46,670 bases of DNA from Prevotella sp. (GTDB taxonomy: Bacteria; Bacteroidota; Bacteroidia; Bacteroidales; Bacteroidaceae): the NCBI GenBank assembly GCA_016285055.1, contig JAEEPZ010000017.1, positions 1-46,670 of the forward strand, given 5' to 3'. Made by a program: the position numbers and the translations under genes. The notes beneath the pieces are model-generated. The model was not told where the DNA came from. It was given only the letters and a program-made list of their open reading frames with translations, and searched no databases. Positions 8,238-15,039 of this stretch are shown here, piece by piece (the first letter of the stretch is position 1; each line of letters starts with the position of its first letter).

Positions 8238-8615
8238 ATGGAAGGATATGTTCAGCGCCTTTCCGACGGAAAGACCAAGCGCTATGTGCAGTTTTTAGAG
8301 ATTAGCGATGACCCTGAACTGATAGCCCAGTACCGCAAGTGGCACTCTGAGGAATTCAGCTGGAAGGAGATACGCGACGGCATCCGTCAGGTGGGCATTC
8401 TCGAGATGGAGCTCTACATCATCGGCAACCGCCTGGCAATGATTGTCGACACGCCTGCCGACTTCAATTGGCAGGAGGCCATGAACCGTCTGGCCACACT
8501 GCCGCGTCAGGCGGAGTGGGAAGCCTTTGTCTCAAAGTTCCAGGGGTGTGCCGCCGATGCCCGCAGCGACGAGAAATGGCAACCTATGGAGCGTATCTTC
8601 TATCTCTACGAATAA
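8238..8615 (+). CDS. L-rhamnose mutarotase-like protein (RhaM/DUF718 family)
   Basis: A 125-residue protein starting MEGYVQRLSDGKTKRYVQFL, with the family pattern YRKWHSEEFSWKEIRDGIRQVGILEMELYIIGNRLAMIVDT and a late WQPMERIFYL block. The family interconverts the alpha and beta anomers of L-rhamnose or L-fucose-like sugars. ATG 8238 is chosen over an in-frame start at 8145, which would overlap the preceding gene and add residues not seen in the family. It follows the aldo/keto reductase gene by 58 bases in the same orientation, so the mutarotase probably supplies the anomer that the dehydrogenase uses. Confidence 0.87.
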   Translation: MEGYVQRLSDGKTKRYVQFLEISDDPELIAQYRKWHSEEFSWKEIRDGIRQVGILEMELYIIGNRLAMIVDTPADFNWQEAMNRLATLPRQAEWEAFVSKFQGCAADARSDEKWQPMERIFYLYE

Positions 8616-8620
8616 TTGAT

Positions 8621-8656
8621 AAGGGGCTGTGTCAAAAAAGACAGACACAACCCCTT
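8621..8656. terminator. Terminator between mutarotase gene and the converging gene
   Basis: Stem AAGGGG-C-TGTGTC pairs with GACACA-A-CCCCTT (one mismatch), loop about ten bases rich in A. It lies between two converging genes. The flanking T run is short, so strength is uncertain. Confidence 0.6.
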
Positions 8657-8661
8657 AATCT

Positions 8662-9057
8662 TTAAGCGAGCAGTTGCTTGACGATACGGGCTTCAGCGCC
8701 TTCGTAGATAAGTACGTCAGTCGTCGGCTCATACTTCATGAGAACAAACTGAAAGAGCTGAACGGCCAGGAAGGCACCGTCGCGTGAAACGCAAAGCTCG
8801 GCCATGAAGTTGCCGTTTGCTGTCTGCGTGGGGTGAAAGTCGCCAATGGCCTTTTCCAAATTCTCGCGTGGAGAGGTGAGCAACCGTTTCAGCCGCTCTC
8901 CGTCAGCTGCGGAGTATTCTATTGTCTTTACATCTAACACACTGTTGGAGGGGATATAGTTGGCTGTGGTGCGCAGACCCAGCATCGACTTACTGATGCT
9001 GATACGAGCATCAGTGCAGATGGTATTCCACATCTGCAAATTCTTGATATTTGCCAT
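8662..9057 (-). CDS. Conserved-looking hypothetical protein, 131 residues
   Basis: The product starts MANIKNLQMWNTICTDARI and has no signal peptide or membrane segment. It is predicted soluble, with alternating strand and helix character and one Trp. The gene has normal local codon use, ends against a hairpin shared with the mutarotase gene, and has AT-rich DNA before the start, all consistent with a real gene. I do not recognise a family or catalytic motif, and the neighbours do not suggest a role. Confidence 0.7.
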   Translation of the reverse strand: MANIKNLQMWNTICTDARISISKSMLGLRTTANYIPSNSVLDVKTIEYSAADGERLKRLLTSPRENLEKAIGDFHPTQTANGNFMAELCVSRDGAFLAVQLFQFVLMKYEPTTDVLIYEGAEARIVKQLLA

Positions 9058-9131
9058 TTTCTTTGTTTCTTTATTTCTTTATTATAATGTTACGTTCTCC
9101 TTTCATTTCTTTACTGTGAGGAGAAACATCA

Positions 9132-9554
9132 CTAACAAAGAAGGCGTCTCAGCGCGATGACATAATATCGGCGCGGAGACGCAACAGCCGTATAAAGCCG
9201 GTAAAGGCGCATGCACGGCTGTTGAAGAAAGCAATTTAGAAAGTTTGACGACTGATTTTTTGCCCAACGTCCAAAATGTGAATGAGGCTTGCCGCCATAA
9301 GTAGGCAGAAGGCGTACCGGACGGGACGAGGCAATACGAGATGATGACGAAGAAGAACTCAGTGACGGAACAGGTGTCCAGTCTGGCTCTTCAGCGACTT
9401 GGAGTACCCAGTTGTCGTATTGTCTTACCAGTTGCTCGTCTTGCGGGCGGCCAGCCACATCTTGATGCGTCTTGACAAGTTGCAGGGCAGAGCCAAGGAA
9501 GACGCTGCACAGCAACAAGGCAACAAGGCCAATACGTATCAGGTACTTTTTCAC
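9132..9554 (-). CDS. Small exported protein of unknown function
   Basis: A 140-residue product with an N-terminal hydrophobic segment (about 4-25: IRIGLVALLLCSVFLGSALQL) that could be a signal peptide or anchor. A Ser-rich stretch (about 64-73) follows. The C-terminal half contains RPVRLLPTYGGKPHSHFGRW and ends in a basic RRYYVIALRRLLC tail. The layout resembles small Bacteroidales exported proteins of unknown role with a conserved basic Tyr-rich C-terminus, but I cannot name one. No promoter is clear. Codon use is mixed, so confidence is moderate. Confidence 0.5.
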   Translation of the reverse strand: MKKYLIRIGLVALLLCSVFLGSALQLVKTHQDVAGRPQDEQLVRQYDNWVLQVAEEPDWTPVPSLSSSSSSSRIASSRPVRLLPTYGGKPHSHFGRWAKNQSSNFLNCFLQQPCMRLYRLYTAVASPRRYYVIALRRLLC

Positions 9555-9624
9555 AATAACCTGAATGATTTGTGGTTATTTCTTTTTCACTCGAATGTCT
9601 GAATAATGTAGGCTAAGACATTTG

Positions 9625-10746
9625 CTATTCTTCGCCTTCTGACGGGAACTCCATGAGGTAGGCCTTGATGAAGCCGTCGAGGCCGCCGTTCATGACGCTG
9701 TCCACATCGCGTGTCTCGAAGTTGGTGCGATGGTCTTTGACGCGCTTGTCGTCGAAGACATAGCTGCGTATCTGGCTGCCCCACTCAATCTTTTTCTTGC
9801 CGGCCTCAATCTTGGCCTGCGCCTCTAAGCGCTTTTTCATGGCGCGGTCATAGAGCTGGCTCTTCAGCAGCTTCAGGGCGCGCTCCTTGTTCTTCGGCTG
9901 GTCGCGCGTCTCCGTGTTCTCGATGAGTATCTCTTCCTGCTCACCCGTGTCAGGGTCGGTGTACCAGTAGCGCAGCCGCACTCCCGACTCCACCTTGTTC
10001 ACGTTCTGTCCGCCGGCCCCCGAGGAGCGGAAGGTGTCCCACGACAGCTTGGCGGGGTCGACGTAGACCTCGATGGTGTCGTCGACCAATGGCGAGACGA
10101 AGACGCTGGCAAAGCTGGTCATGCGCTTGCCCTGTGCGTTGAAGGGGCTGACGCGCACCAGGCGGTGCACGCCGTTCTCGCTCTTCAGGTATCCGTAGGC
10201 ATACTCGCCGCCTTCTATCTGCATGGTGACGCTCTTGATGCCGGCATCGTCGCCGTCGAGGATGTTGGCGATGGTCACCTTGTAGCCGTGTGCCTCGGCC
10301 CAGCGCATGTACATGCGCATCAACATCTGTGCCCAGTCCTGTGCCTCGGTGCCGCCGGCGCCGCTGTTGATCTTCAGCACACAGTCCATCGGGTCTTCCT
10401 TCTGGCGCAGCATGTTCATCAGCTCCAAGGCTTCGATGGCCTTGATGGCCTGCGCATAGTCGGCATCCACCTCCTGCTCGGTCACCATCTCGTCCTTGTA
10501 GAAGTCGAAGGCCAGCTGCAGCTCGTCGGCCTTGAGCCGCACATCGTCGTAACCGTCAATCCATTTCTTGATGCCGCGCACCTTCTTCATCTGTTCCTCG
10601 GCGCGCTTGGCATCCTCCCAGAAGTCGGGAGCCTGCGTGCGCAGCTGCTCCTCTTCCAGCTCCACCCGTTTCTCGTCTATCTTCAGGTAATGGCAGAGTT
10701 TGTCGGCCCTGTCCATCACGTCTTTCAATTGGTCTTGTGTTATCAT
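9625..10746 (-). CDS. prfB: Peptide chain release factor 2 (RF2)
   Basis: The 373-residue class-I release factor contains the GGQ catalytic motif in SSGAGGQNVNKVESGVRL (peptidyl-tRNA hydrolysis). The stop-codon-recognition tripeptide is SPF in RLVRVSPFNAQGKR, which marks RF2 (UAA/UGA) rather than RF1 (PAT/PxT). The start is set at ATG 10746 (MITQDQLKDVMDRADKL). Upstream in-frame codons to 10947 are AT-rich leader. The in-frame TGA that drives the programmed +1 frameshift in many prfB genes is absent: the LCHYLKIDEK region is read straight through. Length is normal for the family. Confidence 0.96.
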   Translation of the reverse strand: MITQDQLKDVMDRADKLCHYLKIDEKRVELEEEQLRTQAPDFWEDAKRAEEQMKKVRGIKKWIDGYDDVRLKADELQLAFDFYKDEMVTEQEVDADYAQAIKAIEALELMNMLRQKEDPMDCVLKINSGAGGTEAQDWAQMLMRMYMRWAEAHGYKVTIANILDGDDAGIKSVTMQIEGGEYAYGYLKSENGVHRLVRVSPFNAQGKRMTSFASVFVSPLVDDTIEVYVDPAKLSWDTFRSSGAGGQNVNKVESGVRLRYWYTDPDTGEQEEILIENTETRDQPKNKERALKLLKSQLYDRAMKKRLEAQAKIEAGKKKIEWGSQIRSYVFDDKRVKDHRTNFETRDVDSVMNGGLDGFIKAYLMEFPSEGEE

Positions 10747-10761
10747 GGTTGAAAATTTGTG

Positions 10762-10769
10762 CAAAGGTA
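10762..10769 (-). promoter_or_regulatory. Candidate -7 element for prfB
   Basis: Read on the minus strand, TACCTTTG matches TAnnTTTG and lies 15 bases before the prfB start codon, implying a very short leader. A -33 partner is not obvious. Confidence 0.4.
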
Positions 10770-10845
10770 CGAAGAAAAAACGAAAAAGAGAGTTTTCCCT
10801 AACGATTTTTAGGGATTTTCCTATGTTCATATCAATTAAAAGGCG

Positions 10846-10853
10846 TATCTTTG
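10846..10853 (+). promoter_or_regulatory. Candidate -7 element for the glycine-zipper lipoprotein
   Basis: TATCTTTG matches the Bacteroidota -7 consensus and lies 35 bases before the start codon at 10889. No clear TTTG is seen at -33. Confidence 0.5.
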
Positions 10854-10888
10854 CATCGTTAAGAATCAACAAACGAAAGTACAGCGAT

Positions 10889-11614
10889 ATGAAGAAGATT
10901 TTGATGATGATGATTGGCGCCGCATTGCTGCTGAGCAGCTGCGACACCTACCAGGGCGCTGGCGCCTACACTGGCAGCATGTTTGGCAATATGGTGGGCT
11001 CTGCCATCGGCGGCATTGCCGGCGGCTGGCGCGGCCATGAGATAGGCTCGCTGATAGGCACCGTGGGCGGTGCTGCCATTGGCGCTGCCGTGGGCAAGTC
11101 GGCCGACGAGCGCCAGGCCCAGAGATATGAAGAGCGTGCCGCGCGTCGCCAGCGGCAGCGTTACGAGCAGGGCGACTTCGGCTATGAGCAGTCGCGCAGC
11201 AGGTCTTATGGCCAGTATCCCGCAGCTGGGCAGCAGACGCAGATGTCGTACAGCGCCAACGGGCAGGCATTGGTGGTGCGCAATGCTGCCATTTATGAGG
11301 AGAACGAGGACGGGCGCTTGACACGCGGTGAGAAGTGCACCGTGGTGTTCGAGATAGCCAATACCACCAGCGATCCTGTCTTCAACGTTTTCCCCCTGGT
11401 GGAAGAAAGGACGGGCAACAAGCACGTCCACATCTCGCCCAACCTGCGCGTAGAGAGCATCGCCCCGCATCAGGCCATCCGTTACACCGCCGCTTTGGTG
11501 GCCGACAAGGGTCTGCGTGACGGACAGATAGAAGTGCTTGTAGGCGTGGCGCAGGGCAACAATATTATCGACTCGCAGACGCGCGCCTTCCAGGTTCCTA
11601 CATCCAAGCGGTAG
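10889..11614 (+). CDS. Glycine-zipper outer-membrane lipoprotein
   Basis: The 241-residue protein begins MKKILMMMIGAALLLSSC; Cys18 after LLSS is the lipobox cysteine. Residues about 22-75 are a glycine/alanine-rich zipper (GSMFGNMVGSAIGGIAGG... GSLIGTVGGAAIGAAVGK), two helices of the kind that insert in or pack against membranes. A charged, Gln/Arg-rich linker (RQAQRYEERAARRQRQRYEQ) follows, then a beta-rich C-terminal domain (about 135-241). Start 10889 is chosen because it gives the signal peptide; an in-frame start at 10700 would run through the promoter. Role is probably envelope structure or stress, as for other glycine-zipper lipoproteins (inference). Confidence 0.85.
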   Translation: MKKILMMMIGAALLLSSCDTYQGAGAYTGSMFGNMVGSAIGGIAGGWRGHEIGSLIGTVGGAAIGAAVGKSADERQAQRYEERAARRQRQRYEQGDFGYEQSRSRSYGQYPAAGQQTQMSYSANGQALVVRNAAIYEENEDGRLTRGEKCTVVFEIANTTSDPVFNVFPLVEERTGNKHVHISPNLRVESIAPHQAIRYTAALVADKGLRDGQIEVLVGVAQGNNIIDSQTRAFQVPTSKR

Positions 11615-11640
11615 GCTGCAGGGGCGGTGCCCCTGCCTAC
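11611..11640. repeat. GCAGGGGC/GCCCCTGC hairpin, also found at 260-278
   Basis: An 8-base perfect stem with a 3-base loop, extended by GTAG/CTAC across a small bulge. It begins just before the lipoprotein stop codon. The same core occurs in the repeat at the start of the window. No T run follows, so it is more a REP-like palindrome than a classical terminator. Confidence 0.55.
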
Positions 11641-11693
11641 AAGCAGCCACACTTGATAAAGCTGTGAACCCTTTGGGCTGACAAAGAAAAGAA

Positions 11694-11730
11694 ATCCGCA
11701 GAAATGCCCCGGCGAGGCGTTTCTGCGGAT
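11694..11730 (-). terminator. Terminator of the TlpA-like gene
   Basis: A 15-base stem (ATCCGCAGAAATGCC with GGCGTTTCTGCGGAT, one G-T pair) with a 7-base loop. On the minus strand it is followed by a T-rich tract (TTTCTTTTC), so it suits the minus-strand gene that ends at 11743. Confidence 0.75.
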
Positions 11731-11742
11731 AATCATTCCAGT

Positions 11743-12831
11743 TTATTCTCCGAAGATGTCCTGCAGCTGGCTTTGCAGGAACTTGCCGCGCAGAGCACGG
11801 GCGATGATTTTGCCCTTCGGGTCGATGAGGATGTTGTCGGGTATGGCATCCACCTTATACACCGGTGCTGCGGCACACTGCCAGCCCTTCAGGTCGGATA
11901 TTTGCAGCCACGGCATCTTGAGCTGATCGATTGCTTTCACCCAAGCCTCTTTCTTCTGGTCGAATGAAACGCCAATCACCTCGAATCCCTTGCTGTGGTA
12001 TTTGTTGTAGGCCTCCAGCACGTTGGGCATCTCTGCTCGGCAGGGACCGCACCATGAGGCCCAGAAGTCGACGAGCACCCAGCGGCCTTCGCCCACCAGC
12101 TCGCTGATTTTGTGCATCGTGCCGTCGGGGGCGGCCATCTCTAAGTCAGTGAACTGCTGGCCGATGAAAGCCGTCTTCTCACTGTCCTGCGGTTGCATCA
12201 TTTTGGCAACCTCGTCTCTCGACTTCTTCAGATAGGGATGGCTGGCAAATACTGGCTGCTCCTTCACCAGCTTGTCGTAAGCCGCCACGCCGTTGTCTAT
12301 GAAATACAGCCCGGAGAAAGCCAGTGGTATCAGCGTGTTGCGTTCATCCTGGAAGATCTTGTTGGCAGAAGCCAACTTATCGTCCTGTATCTTGTTGATT
12401 TCTGCCATGAGCTCCTCTGCATGCTCCTTGATCTCGTTCTCGCTCATCTTCTCGATCTTCGCTCTCAGTGCAATGGTGGGGCGGTCTATCTCCACGTCAT
12501 ACTTTGTCAAGCGCTCGTTCAGCGGCGAGCCCTTCAGCGTGCTGTCGTTGATATTGATGGCCACTGGCGTGCCGTCGTTGAAGAACACTGTCATCCAATT
12601 CTTTTTCTCTGCCATGACGGCCATGAAAGCATCTTTCGCGGCCGTGCCGGTGAAGGCAAACTTGCCGTTGCTCACTACCATGCTGTCGATGGTTTGGTCG
12701 GTGAGTTTGTCTATCAGATAGACCTTCTTGCCATTGTCAGCGTAGGTGCCGCTGACAGCATACTTCACTTGCTGTGCCATGGTGGGCAAAGCTGCTGCGA
12801 TAAAAGCAGCCGATAAAAGCATTTTTCTCAT
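11743..12831 (-). CDS. TlpA-like thiol-disulfide oxidoreductase with N-terminal DUF4369-type domain
   Basis: The 362-residue exported protein has a signal peptide (MRKMLLSAAFIAAALPTMAQ). A beta-rich DUF4369-type region covers about 24-120 (VSGTYADNGKKVYLIDKLT...), a helical linker about 125-215. The C-terminal thioredoxin domain has the CGPC active site in FWASWCGPCRAEMPN (about 255-265), followed by the VIGVSFDQKKEAW and IPDNILIDPKGKI blocks of the TlpA/ResA family. It is expected to keep periplasmic cysteines reduced or in the right pairing. This domain pair is common in Bacteroidales, and the role of the N-terminal domain is unknown. The gene stands apart from its minus-strand neighbour by about 150 bases. 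Confidence 0.93.
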   Translation of the reverse strand: MRKMLLSAAFIAAALPTMAQQVKYAVSGTYADNGKKVYLIDKLTDQTIDSMVVSNGKFAFTGTAAKDAFMAVMAEKKNWMTVFFNDGTPVAININDSTLKGSPLNERLTKYDVEIDRPTIALRAKIEKMSENEIKEHAEELMAEINKIQDDKLASANKIFQDERNTLIPLAFSGLYFIDNGVAAYDKLVKEQPVFASHPYLKKSRDEVAKMMQPQDSEKTAFIGQQFTDLEMAAPDGTMHKISELVGEGRWVLVDFWASWCGPCRAEMPNVLEAYNKYHSKGFEVIGVSFDQKKEAWVKAIDQLKMPWLQISDLKGWQCAAAPVYKVDAIPDNILIDPKGKIIARALRGKFLQSQLQDIFGE

Positions 12832-12920
12832 ATTACTGTTTCCAATTAAGAATTAGTTTAGCGATATCATATTTTCATGCAAGTCGTCAAGGTTGCAGAA
12901 GCAGCGTAAGCAGTAAGTCA

Positions 12921-13001
12921 CTTCCATTTTTTACTTCCCCTTTTACTTCCCCTTTTACTTCCCCTTTTACTTCCTTTTTTACTTCCATTTTTTACTTCCC
13001 C
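12921..13001. repeat. 12-base tandem repeat straddling the M6 protease stop codon
   Basis: On the minus strand the unit is roughly GGAAGTAAAAGG, repeated about six times with slight variation (AAAAAATGG at both edges). The first 22 bases lie inside the protease gene, where they encode GSKKWK and the stop; the rest follows it. Every unit carries TAA in the protease frame. Confidence 0.85.
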
Positions 13002-14505
13002 GACTGATATACAAGCCCTTCGTGGTGGGCTTGTGGCTGAGCCGTTGCCCGCCAATCGTGTACCATTCTGTGTTGTCGTCTGAGGTGAGCTGTGGGTGCA
13101 TGGGCAGTGTCCCGATGTCATTGGTCAAGCCGTCGATAAAGACAAACGTGGCCATGCCGTTGCCGTCGACAGCCATGTTTGTGATGGGCTTCGACATCAG
13201 CTTCTTGCCGTCTACATTGTTATTAATAAGCGTGGAGGCCGGCTTCGACGTGTTGGTCAGGCAGTCGTTGGCCACCGTGCTGTTGCCCTGCTCATCGGTC
13301 ACGATGTAGGGGTATGCCCATCCGCCGGTGGCACTTCTGCTTGTTTTGTTGTTCGCAGGGAAGATGGTGTAGCGTTTCTTGCTGGAGGTGTTGACATATT
13401 CTTCTGTTCCCACCCATAACGACTTGTCATAGTCAACGTGGAAAACGACGATACCGCTGCCAGGCAGCTTCTTGTCCCATCCCCTCTGCTGCCGGTTCTC
13501 TACGATATAGTATTCGTTTTCTGCTCCGTCGTTGCGTATGAGGTATGCCATCGGCTCATCGCACAGGGCGGGCATGTCGGTGATGGTGGCGGCACTGGTC
13601 AGCTCGACAGGTGTGAGCCATCCCATCAGCATCCGCTCGTGGGCTGAGTAGTTGCAGGGTTGGTAGCCATTGCCATTATAGTTGCCCATGTCCATGAGGT
13701 CCCATGCATACACCACTGAGCCATTGCCGTTATAGAAGTCGGGCAACCCAAAGCAGTGGCTGTACTCATGGCAGATGGTTCCAAACGAGGAACTGTTGTC
13801 ACTGCTTTTCTCCTGTACACAACAATAGCAGTCGATGTAGAACTCTTCATCGCCGCTCGTCACGGTGCGGTAGCTGCGGAAATCGTTTTCGTCATCCGTC
13901 TCGAGGTTCATGTGCTGGCTGAGCCACCACTGGTGTGGCCAGATGGTGCTGCTGCCTCCGCCGGCGTTCATTCCCTTGCCGGCATAGATGATGAGTAGCT
14001 GGTCAATAAAGCTGTCGCCGTCCCAGTCGTAGACGCTCCAGTCGATGTGCTCGTCCTGCAATGCGTCGACGATGTCGTCCACCATGTATTGCGAGAACTC
14101 GTCGTCGTAATCTGTGCTACGGTATTTCCAGCGGTTGTCGGGCAATTCCACACTTTTCAAATCAAACACCAGGTCGAACTGTCCGTAGCTCTGAGCCATG
14201 AAGTAGTCATGTATTGAGCCGGCATACAGTCCCTCGTAGTAGTCCTCGGCATTGAAGATGTTTTCCCACGTTGCCTCATAGCCTTCGGCGAAGTCCTGAT
14301 CCTGAAACGATGCCAGAATCACCAGCTGCCGGCGATGGCCTGTCAACGGGTTCTCGGCGCCCTCTGCCGTCTGTGCTCTTCTCAGTGTAAACTGAGGGTT
14401 AGACTTTCCGACCCTGCATCCGCGCTGGCGCATCCCTTCGGCTGCCGATGATGTCAGCGCTGCCAACAGCAGCAGAACTGCTGTCATCCATGTGTTTCTC
14501 TTCAT
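12979..14505 (-). CDS. M6 family (immune inhibitor A-like) secreted metalloprotease
   Basis: The 508-residue protein has a signal peptide (about 1-22). The zinc motif is HEYSHCFGLPDFYN (His246, Glu247, His250, with Asp as third-ligand region), the HExxHxxGxxD form of M6 peptidases. Blocks such as NPLTGHRRQLVILASFQD and GKGMNAGGGSSTIWPHQWW fit the family. The C-terminus (about 475-508) is EWYTIGGQRLSHKPTTKGLY followed by a lysine-rich end, a tail resembling sorting-type C-terminal domains of Bacteroidota and shared with the 1749-residue protein here. Secreted proteolysis is the likely role. The end of the gene runs into a 12-base tandem repeat. Confidence 0.93.
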   Translation of the reverse strand: MKRNTWMTAVLLLLAALTSSAAEGMRQRGCRVGKSNPQFTLRRAQTAEGAENPLTGHRRQLVILASFQDQDFAEGYEATWENIFNAEDYYEGLYAGSIHDYFMAQSYGQFDLVFDLKSVELPDNRWKYRSTDYDDEFSQYMVDDIVDALQDEHIDWSVYDWDGDSFIDQLLIIYAGKGMNAGGGSSTIWPHQWWLSQHMNLETDDENDFRSYRTVTSGDEEFYIDCYCCVQEKSSDNSSSFGTICHEYSHCFGLPDFYNGNGSVVYAWDLMDMGNYNGNGYQPCNYSAHERMLMGWLTPVELTSAATITDMPALCDEPMAYLIRNDGAENEYYIVENRQQRGWDKKLPGSGIVVFHVDYDKSLWVGTEEYVNTSSKKRYTIFPANNKTSRSATGGWAYPYIVTDEQGNSTVANDCLTNTSKPASTLINNNVDGKKLMSKPITNMAVDGNGMATFVFIDGLTNDIGTLPMHPQLTSDDNTEWYTIGGQRLSHKPTTKGLYISRGSKKWK

Positions 14506-14610
14506 CTTAGTATGATTCTGTTAGTTCAAGTTGTAAGGAAAAGGAGTGACTTTCCACGATGATGGCCTTTGCATAGCGGCGTCACATGGCGGTGTCTCTG
14601 CTCATGGGTG

Positions 14611-14643
14611 CAAAATTACACATAATTGTTCTCCTGAACAAAG
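14611..14643 (-). promoter_or_regulatory. Promoter for the M6 protease
   Basis: On the minus strand a CTTTG at 14639-14643 is followed after about 20 bases by TAATTTTG at 14611-14618. The protease start codon is 106 bases further. Confidence 0.6.
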
Positions 14644-14735
14644 ATTTGCAGCGTTTTTTTCGTGCGTTACATGGAAAAGCCAAAAAAACACCCATGACAA
14701 GGCTCCTGACTACTTCGCTCCTTGCCAACAAATGT

Positions 14736-14800
14736 CTTTAACTCCCTTAACTCCCTTAACTCCTTTAACTCCCTTAACTCCTTTAACTCCTTTAACTCCT
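14736..14800. repeat. TTTAACTCC 9-base tandem array (susC upstream)
   Basis: About seven units of CTTTAACTCC/CCTTAACTCC begin after AATGT and end in AACTCCTGAAA. These edges recur at the other arrays in the window. The array lies about 240 bases before susC and 160 bases before its candidate operator. Confidence 0.9.
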
Positions 14801-14893
14801 GAAACTTGAGCGAATGCGAAACATATTTTATAGTATGTACACGCAAGGCAAATGATAAAAAATCCCCATGTGTTTTCTTTATGGGCCAAAAAG

Positions 14894-14937
14894 TTTCAAA
14901 TACGTGCCAATTTTAAAGATTTGAGACGTATTTGAAA
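14894..14937. promoter_or_regulatory. Inverted repeat upstream of susC, candidate operator
   Basis: Perfect 12-base arms, TTTCAAATACGT (14894-14905) and ACGTATTTGAAA (14926-14937), are separated by 20 bases. The right arm covers where a -33 element for the susC promoter would lie. A transcription factor binding site is the simplest reading; the regulator is not identified. Confidence 0.6.
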
Positions 14938-14959
14938 GTGTCTTGGGGCAGTATGTCCT

Positions 14960-14967
14960 TAATTTTG
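14960..14967 (+). promoter_or_regulatory. -7 element of the susC promoter
   Basis: TAATTTTG matches TAnnTTTG. No good TTTG is found at the right distance upstream, which suggests an activator-dependent promoter. The leader to ATG 15040 is about 70 bases. Confidence 0.55.
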
Positions 14968-15039
14968 CACAAAAATGTTAAAATCAGAATTCACAAAAAA
15001 CTAAAACCCACATATTTATTAACAAACAAAACCAAACGT

